64,000 nt of DNA from assembly GCF_015354315.1 (NCBI RefSeq), contig NZ_JADKYY010000011.1:17119-81118 (forward strand). Direction: 5' to 3'. The notes beneath the pieces were generated by a model. That model had not been told where the DNA came from, did not search any database, and worked only from the letters and a program-made list of their open reading frames with translations. Shown in pieces: positions 7,832 to 16,997 of the stretch (its first letter is position 1; every line of letters begins with the position of its first letter). The DNA is from Planobacterium oryzisoli (lineage in GTDB: Bacteria; Bacteroidota; Bacteroidia; Flavobacteriales; Weeksellaceae). Position numbers and translations under genes: made by a program.

Positions 7832-10237
7832 TTAATCGACAAGTGCTAGGTCTATCACTTCACTCATCCGTGAAACGTAATGTATTTGTAATTTATTCAG
7901 GTAGTCTTTGTTTATTTCCTCAACGTCTTTCTTGTTGTCCTTACTTAAGATTACTTCCTTAACTCCTGCCCTGGCAGCGGCTAGAAGTTTCTCTTTAATA
8001 CCTCCTACTGCCAAGACTTTTCCTCTCAAGGTAATTTCCCCTGTCATTGCCAGATGGCTCTTTACTTTTTTATTCTTAAAGCTGGACACCATGGATGTGA
8101 GCATCGCTATTCCTGCAGAAGGACCATCCTTGGGAGTTGCTCCTTCCGGCACGTGCACATGTATATTTTTGTTCTTAATGTGCTCGTGGGAAATGCCTAA
8201 ATCGCTGTGTTTTGCCTTTATGAATTCTAGGGCAATCGTTGCCGATTCCTTCATCACGTTGCCTAAGTTACCTGTCATGCTCAGAGTTCCTTTCCCCTCA
8301 CTCAATATACTTTCAATGAACAGAATGTCCCCGCCCACGCTCGTCCAGGCTAGACCTGTGACCACTCCAGGTACTGAAGTGATCTCCGAAAGACTTTTTG
8401 GTCGTGGTACCCCTAAGATTTGATCTATTACGGCCACTGTAATCTTGGAATCATATTCTTTTTCCATGGCTATTTGCAATGCAACCCAGCGTGCTATTGC
8501 AGCAATACGTTTCTCCAAAGTACGCACCCCACTTTCAGAGGTGTGCGCATTAATAATATGTTGAAGTTCCTTATCGCCCAGCTTGAAAGATTTGTTACTA
8601 AGTCCGTTGTCTTGCTGTAACTTTTTGATTAGATGTCGTTTCGCTATCTGAACCTTTTCTTCTAAAGTATAACCGGTCAGCTGAACTATCTCCATCCGGT
8701 CAAGAAGCGGCGTTTGAATGGTGTTTAACGAATTTGCGGTGGCAATGAACATGACTTTTGAGAGGTCGTACCCGTATTCGAGGTAATTGTCATAAAAACT
8801 ATGGTTCTGTTCCGGATCTAATACCTCCAGAAGCGCGGAGCTTGGATCGCCATGAATTCCTTGTCCCACCTTGTCGATTTCGTCCAAAACAATAACAGGA
8901 TTGGAGGTTCCGGCTTTTTTAATGGATTGTAATATTCTCCCCGCCATAGCACCTATATAGGTCTTTCTGTGCCCTCGGATTTCGCTTTCGTCATGCAGCC
9001 CACCAAGCGATACGCGTACATATTTTCTGCCAAGAGCGTCAGCCACGGATTTTCCTAAGGATGTTTTTCCTACCCCTGGAGGCCCCACTAAGCAAAGTAT
9101 CGGGGACTTCATATCGTTTTTCAATTTAAGCACCGCCATGTGCTCCAAAATACGTTTTTTAATATCCTCGAGTCCGAAATGCTCCCGATCCAGCATTCTT
9201 TGTGCCTTATTTAAATCAAAACTGTCCTGAGAATATTTATTCCAAGGTAATTCGGTGAAAAAATCCAGGTAATTTCTCTGGACATTGTAGTCCGGCGAGT
9301 TGGGATGTTGGCGTTGAAGTCTACTTAGTTCTTTAGTAAAATGCTCCTCTACATCAGACGGCCACACGATCTGAGCGGCTTTATTGCGAAGCTCTTCCGC
9401 ATCCGATTCTGCACCTCCGCCTAGTTCTTCCTGAATAGTCTTTATCTGTTGGTTCAAAAAGTACTCACGTTGCTGTTTATCCAGATCGCGTGAAGTTTTC
9501 TGGTGAATCTGATTTCTAAGATCCAGCTTTCTGAAGTCTTCGTGCATTAGTTCGTAGCAGTTCTGAGCCCGCTTCATTAAACTTTTTTCTTCTAGTAGCC
9601 GTTGCTTCTCTTCTATTTCAAAATTACCGTTCGTGCAAATGAAATTAAGTAGATCTTCATGGTCATTCAAATTGTTAATCGCAAAATTCGCAGCGTTTGG
9701 TATGTTTGGATCTAGCTGAATAATCTTAAGTGCTAGTTCTTTGATATTCTCCAATAATGCATCAAATTCCTCCTTATTGCGTGTGGAGGAGTCTTTCAAT
9801 AGTTGTAGTTTCGCTTTAAAATAGGGTGAGGTAGAGACAAAATCTTTAATTTTAAAACGTTGTACCCCCCTTGTTATCGCAGTTATATTACCCTCGGGTA
9901 AGGTGATTATTTTTATAATGCGCGCCAGTGTTCCAATGCTGTGGAGGTCGCCCTCAGAAGGACTTTCCAGCATGCCGTTTTTTTGCGTGACAATTCCAAT
10001 TATATCACCGTTACGATGGGCTTCTTCAAGTAATCTTTTGCTTTGCTCGCGGCCAGCCGTGATGGGAATAACCACTTTTGGGAACATAACCATATTGCGT
10101 ACCGGAAGAATGGCAAATTCTTCTTTATTCTTAGAATTTCTCTTATCGTCTGCATCCGAAAACTCTACTTCATCCGCAACAATATTAAAATCTCCTTCCA
10201 TTAGATTGTCAAATTCCAAGTTTTCAAATTCGTTCAT
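7832..10237 (-). CDS. lon: ATP-dependent protease Lon (LonA)
   Basis: 801-residue cytoplasmic AAA+ protease for misfolded and regulatory proteins. Domains in order: N-terminal substrate-binding LonN domain (begins FAILPVRNMVMFPKVVIP near residue 41), coiled-coil region, AAA module with Walker A GPPGVGKTS and Walker B VIVLDEID, and C-terminal protease with catalytic Ser707 in DGPSAG and Lys748 in GGIKEKL. The start is the ATG before NEFENLEFDNLMEGD. A perfect inverted repeat (TGACA-GAA-TGTCA) lies 14 bases before the start. Divergent from ppiD. Confidence 0.97.
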   Translation of the reverse strand: MNEFENLEFDNLMEGDFNIVADEVEFSDADDKRNSKNKEEFAILPVRNMVMFPKVVIPITAGREQSKRLLEEAHRNGDIIGIVTQKNGMLESPSEGDLHSIGTLARIIKIITLPEGNITAITRGVQRFKIKDFVSTSPYFKAKLQLLKDSSTRNKEEFDALLENIKELALKIIQLDPNIPNAANFAINNLNDHEDLLNFICTNGNFEIEEKQRLLEEKSLMKRAQNCYELMHEDFRKLDLRNQIHQKTSRDLDKQQREYFLNQQIKTIQEELGGGAESDAEELRNKAAQIVWPSDVEEHFTKELSRLQRQHPNSPDYNVQRNYLDFFTELPWNKYSQDSFDLNKAQRMLDREHFGLEDIKKRILEHMAVLKLKNDMKSPILCLVGPPGVGKTSLGKSVADALGRKYVRVSLGGLHDESEIRGHRKTYIGAMAGRILQSIKKAGTSNPVIVLDEIDKVGQGIHGDPSSALLEVLDPEQNHSFYDNYLEYGYDLSKVMFIATANSLNTIQTPLLDRMEIVQLTGYTLEEKVQIAKRHLIKKLQQDNGLSNKSFKLGDKELQHIINAHTSESGVRTLEKRIAAIARWVALQIAMEKEYDSKITVAVIDQILGVPRPKSLSEITSVPGVVTGLAWTSVGGDILFIESILSEGKGTLSMTGNLGNVMKESATIALEFIKAKHSDLGISHEHIKNKNIHVHVPEGATPKDGPSAGIAMLTSMVSSFKNKKVKSHLAMTGEITLRGKVLAVGGIKEKLLAAARAGVKEVILSKDNKKDVEEINKDYLNKLQIHYVSRMSEVIDLALVD

Positions 10238-10250
10238 AAGTTAATTGTCT

Positions 10251-10263
10251 TGACAGAATGTCA
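10251..10263. promoter_or_regulatory. small inverted repeat in the lon upstream region
   Basis: TGACA GAA TGTCA, a perfect 5-3-5 inverted repeat 14 bases before the lon ATG. It could be an operator or a chance palindrome. No exact TAnnTTTG box was found for lon. The remaining sequence between lon and ppiD (10264-10497) shows nothing else I can support. Confidence 0.25.
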
Positions 10264-10497
10264 TTTTTTGTATGAGATCAGTAAAAATAAAATGCACAGA
10301 TATGCTAAATACTCGGATTATGTGTGCAAAATGAATAAGGCTCAATTCCTATGCCACTCAGGCAACTTTTATATGCTGTGACAGATTTGCCGAATTATGG
10401 TATTTATTCAAACTAGTGCGGTCAAATTAAATGTGTTCTTTTTTTTCTAATATCTTTAAAATGTGTATTTTCGCACACTGATAAAAATGAATAACGA

Positions 10498-12645
10498 ATG
10501 GCAGTTTTAGGTGAAATAAGAAAAAGATCATGGTTAATGGTAGGTGTGATAGCGGTAGCGCTATTGGCATTTTTAGTTAATCCCGATACATTTGATCAGG
10601 TTTTCGGTAAAAACCCTAACATTTTAGGTAAAGTTAATGGCGAGGAAATCACCAGAGATGAGTTTAGTGATCAATTATTTATTCTGCAGCAACAGGCGCA
10701 ACAGCAGGGAGCTCCCGCAGTAGGTCTAGAAGAGCAGGCCTGGCAAATGTTAGTGCAGTCTAAACTCATTAAACAGCAATTCGAAAAGCTCGGATTAAAT
10801 TTGAACGACGATTTCTTTTGGAGTCAAGTGCAGTACGATCCATTGTTTTCTCAAAATCCAAGTTATTTCGATGAAAAAGGAAATTTTAAACTTCAGGAAG
10901 TAAAAAAATACTACGAAGGGCTGGAAGAAAGTGGGAATATTCAAGAATACAATCAATGGTTGAAATTTAAAAAGAGTATTGAATACCGCATGATGGCCAG
11001 ACAACTTTTCGCCAACATCAGCAATGGTATAACAGTAAGTAAAAAGGAGGCCGAAGAGATGATTCGCCAAAGAGATTTGACTGCTCAGATCGATTATGTA
11101 AAAGTGGATTACGCCTCATTCTTGCAGAAAAACCCCATTAAAGTAACTACCGCGGATCTGGCAGATTTTATAAAAAAACGTCCACTTACCTACAAAGCAG
11201 AGGCGTCCAGAAATGTAGGTCTTGTTTATTTCCCTGCAACACCTAGCCTCAAGGACGATCAAAAGGCTAAAGCGGAAATCGATAAGTTATTCGCTCAAGG
11301 TACGGATGCTAGTGGAGGAACCGAAAATTTCAAGAATACTACAAACGATTCCATGTTTGTGATGTTAAATTCTGATCTTCCTTTTAATCCTACATATTTC
11401 ACTAAGGAACAGTTGCCTGCCACAATTGCGGACGATGTTGTTAATGCACCTATTGGCCAGGTATTCGGACCGTATAAAGAGCAGAATTTTTATGTAGTTT
11501 CCAAGTTACTAGACAAAAAGACTTCGGATTCTACCTTATCGCGTCATATTCTAATAGCACATAAAGACAGTCCGGCCGGGCAGGGAGTTACGCGTACTAA
11601 AGAAGAAGCAAAAAAATTAGCAGATTCAATCGGGACTATTCTTAAGAGCTCTATTGATAGATTCCCCGAGTTTGTAGCTGTCTCTAATGATCCGAGCTCC
11701 GCTGCACAAGGAGGAAGCTTGGGTTGGACAACACCAGAGACGCCTTTTGTTCCTGAATTCTTAGCCTTCCTAAACGCTAATCCTAAAGGAGCGACGGGCG
11801 TAGTGGAAACACAGTTTGGTTACCACATCATCAATATCCAGGATAAAAAAGCCGGAGCGATGGGGTACAAGATTGCTAATTTGGTCAAGGCGGTTAAACC
11901 TTCAGATGAGACAGAAAACGCAGTGGATAAGAATGCCAGAAGGTTTATACAGCAAGTTCAAGGCAAGTCTTTCAATGATTTCTCAAATTTGGCAAAAAAA
12001 TCAAATTACCAGTTTGTAAATCCTAAAACTTTAAAAAGATTTGAAGGTCAGATTCAAGGATTGGGAACGGATAAAGACGAAGAAATAATTGCTTGGGCGT
12101 TCGACAAGAAAAGGAAAAAAGGAGAAACGGAATATTTTGTAGTGGAAGGCACAGGTGATCGAATCGTAGCTTTCTACAATGGAAAACAGGATGCCGGTCT
12201 AGTGGATCCAGAATCTGTGCGAGAGCAGATTGAGCCAGTAGTGAAGAATCAGCTTGCTGCAAAGAAAATAGTAGAAAGAATAAATGGTGCAAAAGCTACG
12301 TCATTAGAACAAATTGCTAAGCTTTTTGGAACTTCCAAAGCAAGTGCTGATGTGAATCTGCTTACTCCAGCAGTGGGTATGGCGATGGAGCCTAAAGTTG
12401 CTGGTGCTGCTTTTGGAATTGGAAAAGGAAAGTTGTCTAAGCCTGTGGAAGGAATGACAGGCGTCTACGTAGTGCTTAAGAAATCCGAAAAAGTAAATAA
12501 ACAACCAGGTGATGCGAAGCAAGTTGCTGAAGCGATTGCCGGCCAAAATGCACAAATGTTTGGACAATTGCTGATGAAGAGCTTACAGGATAACGCGGAC
12601 ATTGAGGACTACCGAATAGAAGTTTGGAATAAGCCAGTACAATAG
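10498..12645 (+). CDS. ppiD: periplasmic peptidyl-prolyl isomerase / chaperone of SurA-PpiD type
   Basis: 715 residues anchored by one N-terminal transmembrane helix (about 11-27, SWLMVGVIAVALLAFLV) with a SurA_N-like chaperone region (GKVNGEEITRDEF), a parvulin domain around residues 345-440 (RHILIAHKDSPAG, GGSLGWTTPETPFVPEF, GYHIINIQDKK) and a long C-terminal helical/periplasmic part. PpiD-type proteins assist folding of exported and outer-membrane proteins at the Sec exit. Monocistronic, with a strong terminator after it. The near-consensus -7 box TATTTTCG (10466-10473) precedes the start. Confidence 0.92.
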   Translation: MAVLGEIRKRSWLMVGVIAVALLAFLVNPDTFDQVFGKNPNILGKVNGEEITRDEFSDQLFILQQQAQQQGAPAVGLEEQAWQMLVQSKLIKQQFEKLGLNLNDDFFWSQVQYDPLFSQNPSYFDEKGNFKLQEVKKYYEGLEESGNIQEYNQWLKFKKSIEYRMMARQLFANISNGITVSKKEAEEMIRQRDLTAQIDYVKVDYASFLQKNPIKVTTADLADFIKKRPLTYKAEASRNVGLVYFPATPSLKDDQKAKAEIDKLFAQGTDASGGTENFKNTTNDSMFVMLNSDLPFNPTYFTKEQLPATIADDVVNAPIGQVFGPYKEQNFYVVSKLLDKKTSDSTLSRHILIAHKDSPAGQGVTRTKEEAKKLADSIGTILKSSIDRFPEFVAVSNDPSSAAQGGSLGWTTPETPFVPEFLAFLNANPKGATGVVETQFGYHIINIQDKKAGAMGYKIANLVKAVKPSDETENAVDKNARRFIQQVQGKSFNDFSNLAKKSNYQFVNPKTLKRFEGQIQGLGTDKDEEIIAWAFDKKRKKGETEYFVVEGTGDRIVAFYNGKQDAGLVDPESVREQIEPVVKNQLAAKKIVERINGAKATSLEQIAKLFGTSKASADVNLLTPAVGMAMEPKVAGAAFGIGKGKLSKPVEGMTGVYVVLKKSEKVNKQPGDAKQVAEAIAGQNAQMFGQLLMKSLQDNADIEDYRIEVWNKPVQ

Positions 12646-12663
12646 AATAATTAAATTAAAGAT

Positions 12664-12698
12664 AAGCGACGGAATTTCTTAGTTCCGTCGCTTTTTTT
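12664..12698 (+). terminator. intrinsic terminator of ppiD
   Basis: 11-bp perfect stem (12664-12674 with 12683-12693), 8-base loop, followed by a run of T residues. GC-rich core GCGACGG. Confidence 0.9.
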
Positions 12699-12747
12699 AT
12701 GTTTTGCCCTAAGCACGTAGTTTACAGTGTTTTTCTTTAAATTATCA

Positions 12748-12755
12748 TATATTTG
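12748..12755 (+). promoter_or_regulatory. -7 box TATATTTG for the MCE gene
   Basis: Exact TAnnTTTG match 19 bases before the GTG at 12775. Because the longer reading frame would start at 12727, upstream of this box, it argues for the GTG start. Confidence 0.55.
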
Positions 12756-12774
12756 TGTGCTAAAAAATACAAAA

Positions 12775-13722
12775 GTGAATTTATCGAAAGAAGTTAAGGC
12801 CGGATTAATTGCGGTAGTTGCTATATTAGGATTTGTCTTTATGTTTCAGTTCATGAAAGGAAAAAATCTTTTTACTACCGACAATATTTTCTATGCCAAG
12901 TATGATAATGTAGAAGGATTAGAAGCTTCCAGCCCTGTTTCAATCAATGGATTGAAAGTGGGTCAGGTGGATGCCATTACCCCTATTACAGACGCCAAGG
13001 GTAAGATACATTTTGTTTTGAAAGTAATTGTAGACGACGAATTTGAATTCTCTAAGAAGTCTACCATCGAAATTTTCGAGCCAGGTTTCATGAGCGGCAA
13101 GCAGGTTCGTATCAATCTAGCGTATGGTGGAGAGATGGCTAAAGATGGTGATACCTTAGCGGGTGGGTATAAAGATTCAATGCTCAACAGTATAGGATCG
13201 CAAGTAGGTCCCGTTAAGGATCAGGTGCAGTCGGTTTTGAAACGGGTGGATTCTTTGATGCTTAATGCAAATGCTATTACCGATGCACGTAATCAAGCTG
13301 AAATCAGGGCGCTACTTGCCAGTTTGAACCGTACGGTTTCCGCTTTTGAAACTACCAGCCGACAAACAAATCAATTGCTTGCAAACAACGATCCAAGAAT
13401 TCAGAGAATGTTGGATAATGCAAATCTAGCAACCGTAAGCGCTAAAAATGCAATCGACAAATATGGGACTGTTGCGGAAAGTATCGACACTGAAAAGCTT
13501 AACAATACTATTGAAAAGCTGAGCGTAACTGCCGATAAATTGAATAGTGTTATTTCGGGAATACAAAATGGTGAAGGATCGCTTGGAAAATTAGCGAAAG
13601 ATGAGCAACTTTACAATAATCTAAATAAAACAGCAGAGAATCTAAATGTTTTGGTAGAGGATATGAAAGCCAATCCAAAGCGCTACTTAAATATCTCGGT
13701 ATTTGGTAAGAGCTCAAACTAA
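12775..13722 (+). CDS. MCE/MlaD family lipid-transport protein
   Basis: 315 residues from GTG 12775 (NLSKEVKAGLIAVVAILG). One N-terminal transmembrane helix (about 8-26) is followed by a single MCE domain (YAKYDNVEGLEASSPVSINGLKVGQV) and a long helical tail with coiled-coil character. MCE proteins form rings in the periplasm that shuttle lipids for the MlaEF ATPase. The permease and ATPase at 2.9-4.5 kb have no adjacent MCE gene, so this protein is the natural candidate partner (inference). It is followed after 13 bases by an Fe-S protein gene. A GTG at 12727 is rejected because the promoter lies inside. Confidence 0.88.
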   Translation: MNLSKEVKAGLIAVVAILGFVFMFQFMKGKNLFTTDNIFYAKYDNVEGLEASSPVSINGLKVGQVDAITPITDAKGKIHFVLKVIVDDEFEFSKKSTIEIFEPGFMSGKQVRINLAYGGEMAKDGDTLAGGYKDSMLNSIGSQVGPVKDQVQSVLKRVDSLMLNANAITDARNQAEIRALLASLNRTVSAFETTSRQTNQLLANNDPRIQRMLDNANLATVSAKNAIDKYGTVAESIDTEKLNNTIEKLSVTADKLNSVISGIQNGEGSLGKLAKDEQLYNNLNKTAENLNVLVEDMKANPKRYLNISVFGKSSN

Positions 13723-13735
13723 TTAAATTTTGACC

Positions 13736-15058
13736 ATGGAGTATATTGACAATGTGCTTTTTGTTGTATTACTGGTTGCAGGTATTTTCCTGTTTGCCCG
13801 TAGTCTGAATTCTATATTCCAAAATATTAAACTTGGGAAGTCAATAAACCGTTCCGACCGTCCCTCAGAGCGCTGGATGCGGATGACCTATGTAGCATTG
13901 GGGCAAAGTAAAATGGGCGCCCGCCCGGTTGCAGGTTTTCTACATCTCTTGGTATATGTCGGATTCGTTATAATCAACATTGAACTGATTGAAATTATTA
14001 TTGATGGTATTTTCGGAACACACCGCGTTCTTTCGGGTTTGATGGGTACTACACTGTACGGGCTATTTACTTCTACTCTGGAAATCCTTGCTTTATTAGT
14101 ACTTATTGCTGTAGTTCTGTTTTTTGCACGACGCAATTTTTATGGTGTAAAGCGATTAACTATGAAAGAGCTTTTTGGTTGGCCCAAGAACGATGCGAAT
14201 TGGATTTTGGTGATTGAATTCGCTCTGATGACCGCTTTCTTCGTGATGAATTCATCAGATGTCTTGCTACAACGCTCAGGCGCCTACCAAACACTTGGAA
14301 ATTTTCCGGTAAGCGAACTTCTGTTTGTCCCTATAATAGATTGGTTTAGTTTCGCAGATACGGCCCTGGTATTCACTGAAAGGTCTGCTTGGTGGTTTCA
14401 CTTTATAGGTATTTTATTTTTCATGAATTACCTTTACTATTCGAAGCATTTACACATTATTCTGGCTTTTCCCAATACCTGGTATTCAAAATTGGAACCC
14501 AAAGGGGAAATGAATAATCTTGCGTCGGTTACAAGAGAAATAAAGTTAATGATGGATCCAAGTGCAGATCCTTATGCGGCCACAGAGCAGAACAGCAATG
14601 ATAAATTTGGAGCCAGCGATATTTTTGACCTTAACCAGGTCCAGCTTTTAAATGCATATACCTGTACGGAATGCGGTCGGTGTACAGCAGTATGTCCCGC
14701 CAATCTTACAGGCAAAAAACTCTCCCCGAGGAAAATAATGATGGACACCAGAGACCGTCTGGAAGAAGTGGGTCGAAATATTAAAGCCAACGGCACTTTC
14801 CAACCCGATGGCCGCCAGCTCTTAGACGATCATATTACGCGTGAAGAACTCAGAGCCTGTACCACCTGTAACGCATGTGTGGAGGCTTGTCCCGTATTAA
14901 TTGATCCCCTATCTATCATTATAGATTTGCGTAGGTACATGATTATGGAAGAATCTTCTGCTCCTCAGGAATGGAACGTTATGATGTCCAATATTGAGAA
15001 TAATGCAGCACCTTGGCAATACAATCAAGCGGATAGATTGAATTGGGCAAGTGAATAA
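13736..15058 (+). CDS. membrane-bound 4Fe-4S protein, heterodisulfide-reductase-like
   Basis: 440 residues from ATG 13736 (a TTG two codons upstream is less likely). The N-terminal half has about five hydrophobic segments with His residues, resembling the cytochrome-b-like subunits of HdrE/NarI type. The C-terminal half carries two 4Fe-4S motifs, CTECGRCTAVCPAN and CTTCNACVEACP. This architecture is seen in menaquinone-linked electron-transfer proteins related to HdrDE. It is paired with the CCG-domain protein 23 bases downstream. Together they could pass electrons between quinone and an unknown thiol or flavoprotein partner; the substrate cannot be told from sequence. Confidence 0.82.
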   Translation: MEYIDNVLFVVLLVAGIFLFARSLNSIFQNIKLGKSINRSDRPSERWMRMTYVALGQSKMGARPVAGFLHLLVYVGFVIINIELIEIIIDGIFGTHRVLSGLMGTTLYGLFTSTLEILALLVLIAVVLFFARRNFYGVKRLTMKELFGWPKNDANWILVIEFALMTAFFVMNSSDVLLQRSGAYQTLGNFPVSELLFVPIIDWFSFADTALVFTERSAWWFHFIGILFFMNYLYYSKHLHIILAFPNTWYSKLEPKGEMNNLASVTREIKLMMDPSADPYAATEQNSNDKFGASDIFDLNQVQLLNAYTCTECGRCTAVCPANLTGKKLSPRKIMMDTRDRLEEVGRNIKANGTFQPDGRQLLDDHITREELRACTTCNACVEACPVLIDPLSIIIDLRRYMIMEESSAPQEWNVMMSNIENNAAPWQYNQADRLNWASE

Positions 15059-15081
15059 TTTCTTATAATTGAAGTTTAGAT

Positions 15082-15861
15082 ATGGAACTGAAGATAAAGA
15101 CAATGGCAGAATACGCCGCCGAAGGTAAAGCTCCTGAGATTCTTTTTTGGGTAGGATGTGCCGGTAGCTTTGACGACCGCGCAAAAAAGATAACCAAAGC
15201 TTTTTGTAAGATTCTAAATAAGATTGGTGTCGAATTCGCAGTTCTGGGTCAGGAGGAAGGATGTACCGGAGATCCTGCCAAGAGAGCAGGTAACGAATTT
15301 GTATTTCAGATGATGGCTCTAACCAATATTGAGATACTAAATGCCTACGAAGTGCGCAAGATTGTAACGGCATGTCCCCACTGTTTCAATACGTTGAAGA
15401 ATGAGTATCCAAGCCTGGGTGGGAATTATGAAGTGGTACATCATACGCAGTTGCTAAAGGATCTTATGCAACAGGGTAGGCTTAAAGTTGAAGGCGGAAA
15501 GTTCGAAGGTAAGAAGATTACCTTCCATGATCCTTGTTATCTGGGCCGTGCAAACGATGAGTATGAGGCGCCTCGGGATTTACTCAAAAAGCTCGATGCG
15601 GAACTTGTCGAAATGAAGAGGTGCAAACAAAATGGTCTTTGCTGCGGAGCAGGCGGGGGACAGATGTTCAAAGAGCCAGAAAAGGGTTATACCGATATAA
15701 ATATTGAGCGCACTAAAGAAGCTTTAGAAGAAAATCCTCAGGTAATTGCTACCGGGTGCCCATTTTGCATGACGATGATTACCGACGGAGTAAAACATTT
15801 CAATAGCACAGTGGAAGTGAAAGATATTGCTGAGCTACTAGCAGAAGTTGACGACCTTTAA
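15082..15861 (+). CDS. CCG-domain Fe-S protein (HdrB/HdrD C-terminal-like)
   Basis: 259 residues with two cysteine-rich CCG-type domains: FWVGCAGSFDDRAKK plus EEGCTGDPAKR and ACPHC in the first; HDPCYLGRAND plus GLCCGAGGGQMF and ATGCPFCMTM in the second. CCG domains bind the catalytic cluster of heterodisulfide reductase and occur in GlpC, LutA and succinate-quinone reductase-like enzymes. With the upstream membrane 4Fe-4S protein it would reconstitute an HdrD-type module split in two. It is followed after 9 bases by a small conserved gene in the same transcription unit. Confidence 0.85.
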   Translation: MELKIKTMAEYAAEGKAPEILFWVGCAGSFDDRAKKITKAFCKILNKIGVEFAVLGQEEGCTGDPAKRAGNEFVFQMMALTNIEILNAYEVRKIVTACPHCFNTLKNEYPSLGGNYEVVHHTQLLKDLMQQGRLKVEGGKFEGKKITFHDPCYLGRANDEYEAPRDLLKKLDAELVEMKRCKQNGLCCGAGGGQMFKEPEKGYTDINIERTKEALEENPQVIATGCPFCMTMITDGVKHFNSTVEVKDIAELLAEVDDL

Positions 15862-15870
15862 GAGAGTGAA

Positions 15871-16365
15871 ATGAAAATTGAACAATCAGAAATAATTGAA
15901 ACAAATGACTACAGGGTAATTATATATCCTGCCTCGCGGCCTTTCACGGCAAAAGAGAGTAAAGATATTGCGGAGAAATTATTTGAATATCTTTCCACTT
16001 GGCGAGCCCATGGTAAACCATTGTCCTCGTCCTTTAAGATTGAGCATAATCAATTTATTATCGTTGTGGTGGATGAAGATAAGGAAATGGCTTCTGGCTG
16101 CTCGATTGATGCCTTAAATTCAGTACTTCGCGAATTGGACACAACCTATTCGCTAGGACTGTTTGACCGTATGAAAGCGAGTTATATGATTGGAGAAAAC
16201 ATTATTACCAAACCTCTTGCGGAATTTCGTAAAGAAGTGCGTAGCGGTGAAATTAGTGAGGACGCACAGGTTTTTGACTTTTCGAAATCAACGTATGTGA
16301 ATTATTTGTCCGATTTCTTACTGCCTTTACGCCGCAGCTGGGCAGGGATTTATGTGAGCAACTGA
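15871..16365 (+). CDS. conserved hypothetical protein (often mislabelled ABC transporter ATPase)
   Basis: 164 residues, soluble, no signal peptide or membrane segment. Homologues in Flavobacteriia carry the name ABC transporter ATPase (recalled), yet there is no Walker A, signature or Walker B motif here, and the length is far below an ABC domain. Conserved-looking stretches are RVIIYPASRPFT, LSTWRAHGKPLSSSF and SYVNYLSDFLLPLRRSWAG. It lies 9 bases behind the CCG Fe-S gene, so a link to that redox pair is plausible. Function unknown. Confidence 0.75.
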   Translation: MKIEQSEIIETNDYRVIIYPASRPFTAKESKDIAEKLFEYLSTWRAHGKPLSSSFKIEHNQFIIVVVDEDKEMASGCSIDALNSVLRELDTTYSLGLFDRMKASYMIGENIITKPLAEFRKEVRSGEISEDAQVFDFSKSTYVNYLSDFLLPLRRSWAGIYVSN

Positions 16366-16390
16366 ATAACTCCAATACCAATTTAAGAAT

Positions 16391-16420
16391 AGCCTGACAT
16401 TTGCAGGCTTTTATTTTTTA
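16391..16420 (+). terminator. probable terminator of the MCE/Fe-S unit
   Basis: Short 6-bp stem AGCCTG/CAGGCT (16391-16396 with 16404-16409) followed by a T-rich tail. Weak stem but correctly placed 25 bases after the stop. Confidence 0.5.
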
Positions 16421-16451
16421 GTGAGCGTATCGTAGCTAAGGACACAAAAAC

Positions 16452-16946
16452 ATGAAATACTACCTAACTATATTAGTGCTGATTTCCAATTTGATAGGGT
16501 GCGCCCGTTCTGAAGGCCCCCAGGAAGTTCAAATTGACCAGACTCTAAAAATTTATTATAAAGACACGCAGGGTAGGGATTTGCTTTCTATATGGCAGAA
16601 TGCGGGCGCAGATCCAATACGCTGGGAAGATCTATTGGCTGCCCGAGCTGGAGAGAATGTAAATTTCTTAACCAAGAAAGACTCTTTGGGAATAAACTAC
16701 ATTGAATATCAGGCAGGAGCAACCCGGCTAGAGACGTCTGATGCCTCAACTATGGATAGATTGTTTACTACAGAGATCCAGGTTAATTATACCACAGACT
16801 CGCTCGCTGAGGTTCATAGCGATACATTACAAGTCATATATAGGCTAAGTCCAACTCGGTTTTTTATATCAAAAGTTCAGTATAACCAGCAGTTGCTAGC
16901 AATAGATCCTATCGGAGCGGGCAATAGTGTTACTGTGGTTAAATAA
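16452..16946 (+). CDS. lipoprotein of unknown function
   Basis: 164 residues with a lipobox-like signal end (LIGCARSEG, Cys17). The mature part is short, polar and probably beta-rich (IEYQAGATRLETSD, EIQVNYTTDSLAEVHSDTLQVIYRL). I do not recognise a family. It lies between a weak terminator and the serS promoter and appears to be expressed alone. Likely a small lineage-specific envelope lipoprotein. Confidence 0.7.
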   Translation: MKYYLTILVLISNLIGCARSEGPQEVQIDQTLKIYYKDTQGRDLLSIWQNAGADPIRWEDLLAARAGENVNFLTKKDSLGINYIEYQAGATRLETSDASTMDRLFTTEIQVNYTTDSLAEVHSDTLQVIYRLSPTRFFISKVQYNQQLLAIDPIGAGNSVTVVK

Positions 16947-16950
16947 TCCG

Positions 16951-16958
16951 TAAATTTG
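16951..16958 (+). promoter_or_regulatory. -7 box TAAATTTG for serS
   Basis: Exact TAnnTTTG match 39 bases before the serS ATG, directly after the stop of the lipoprotein gene. No good TTG -33 partner. Confidence 0.5.
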
Positions 16959-16997
16959 TATGCCATAGAGTAAGGGCGTACGGTTAATACAAGACAA

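Noticed and set aside
7908..8423. 171-codon plus-strand frame
   Set aside because: Mirror of the Lon protease domain with its catalytic Ser and Lys.
14909..15373. 154-codon open frame on the minus strand
   Set aside because: Lies opposite the two Fe-S protein genes, whose Cys motifs are intact; the translated sequence has no family features.
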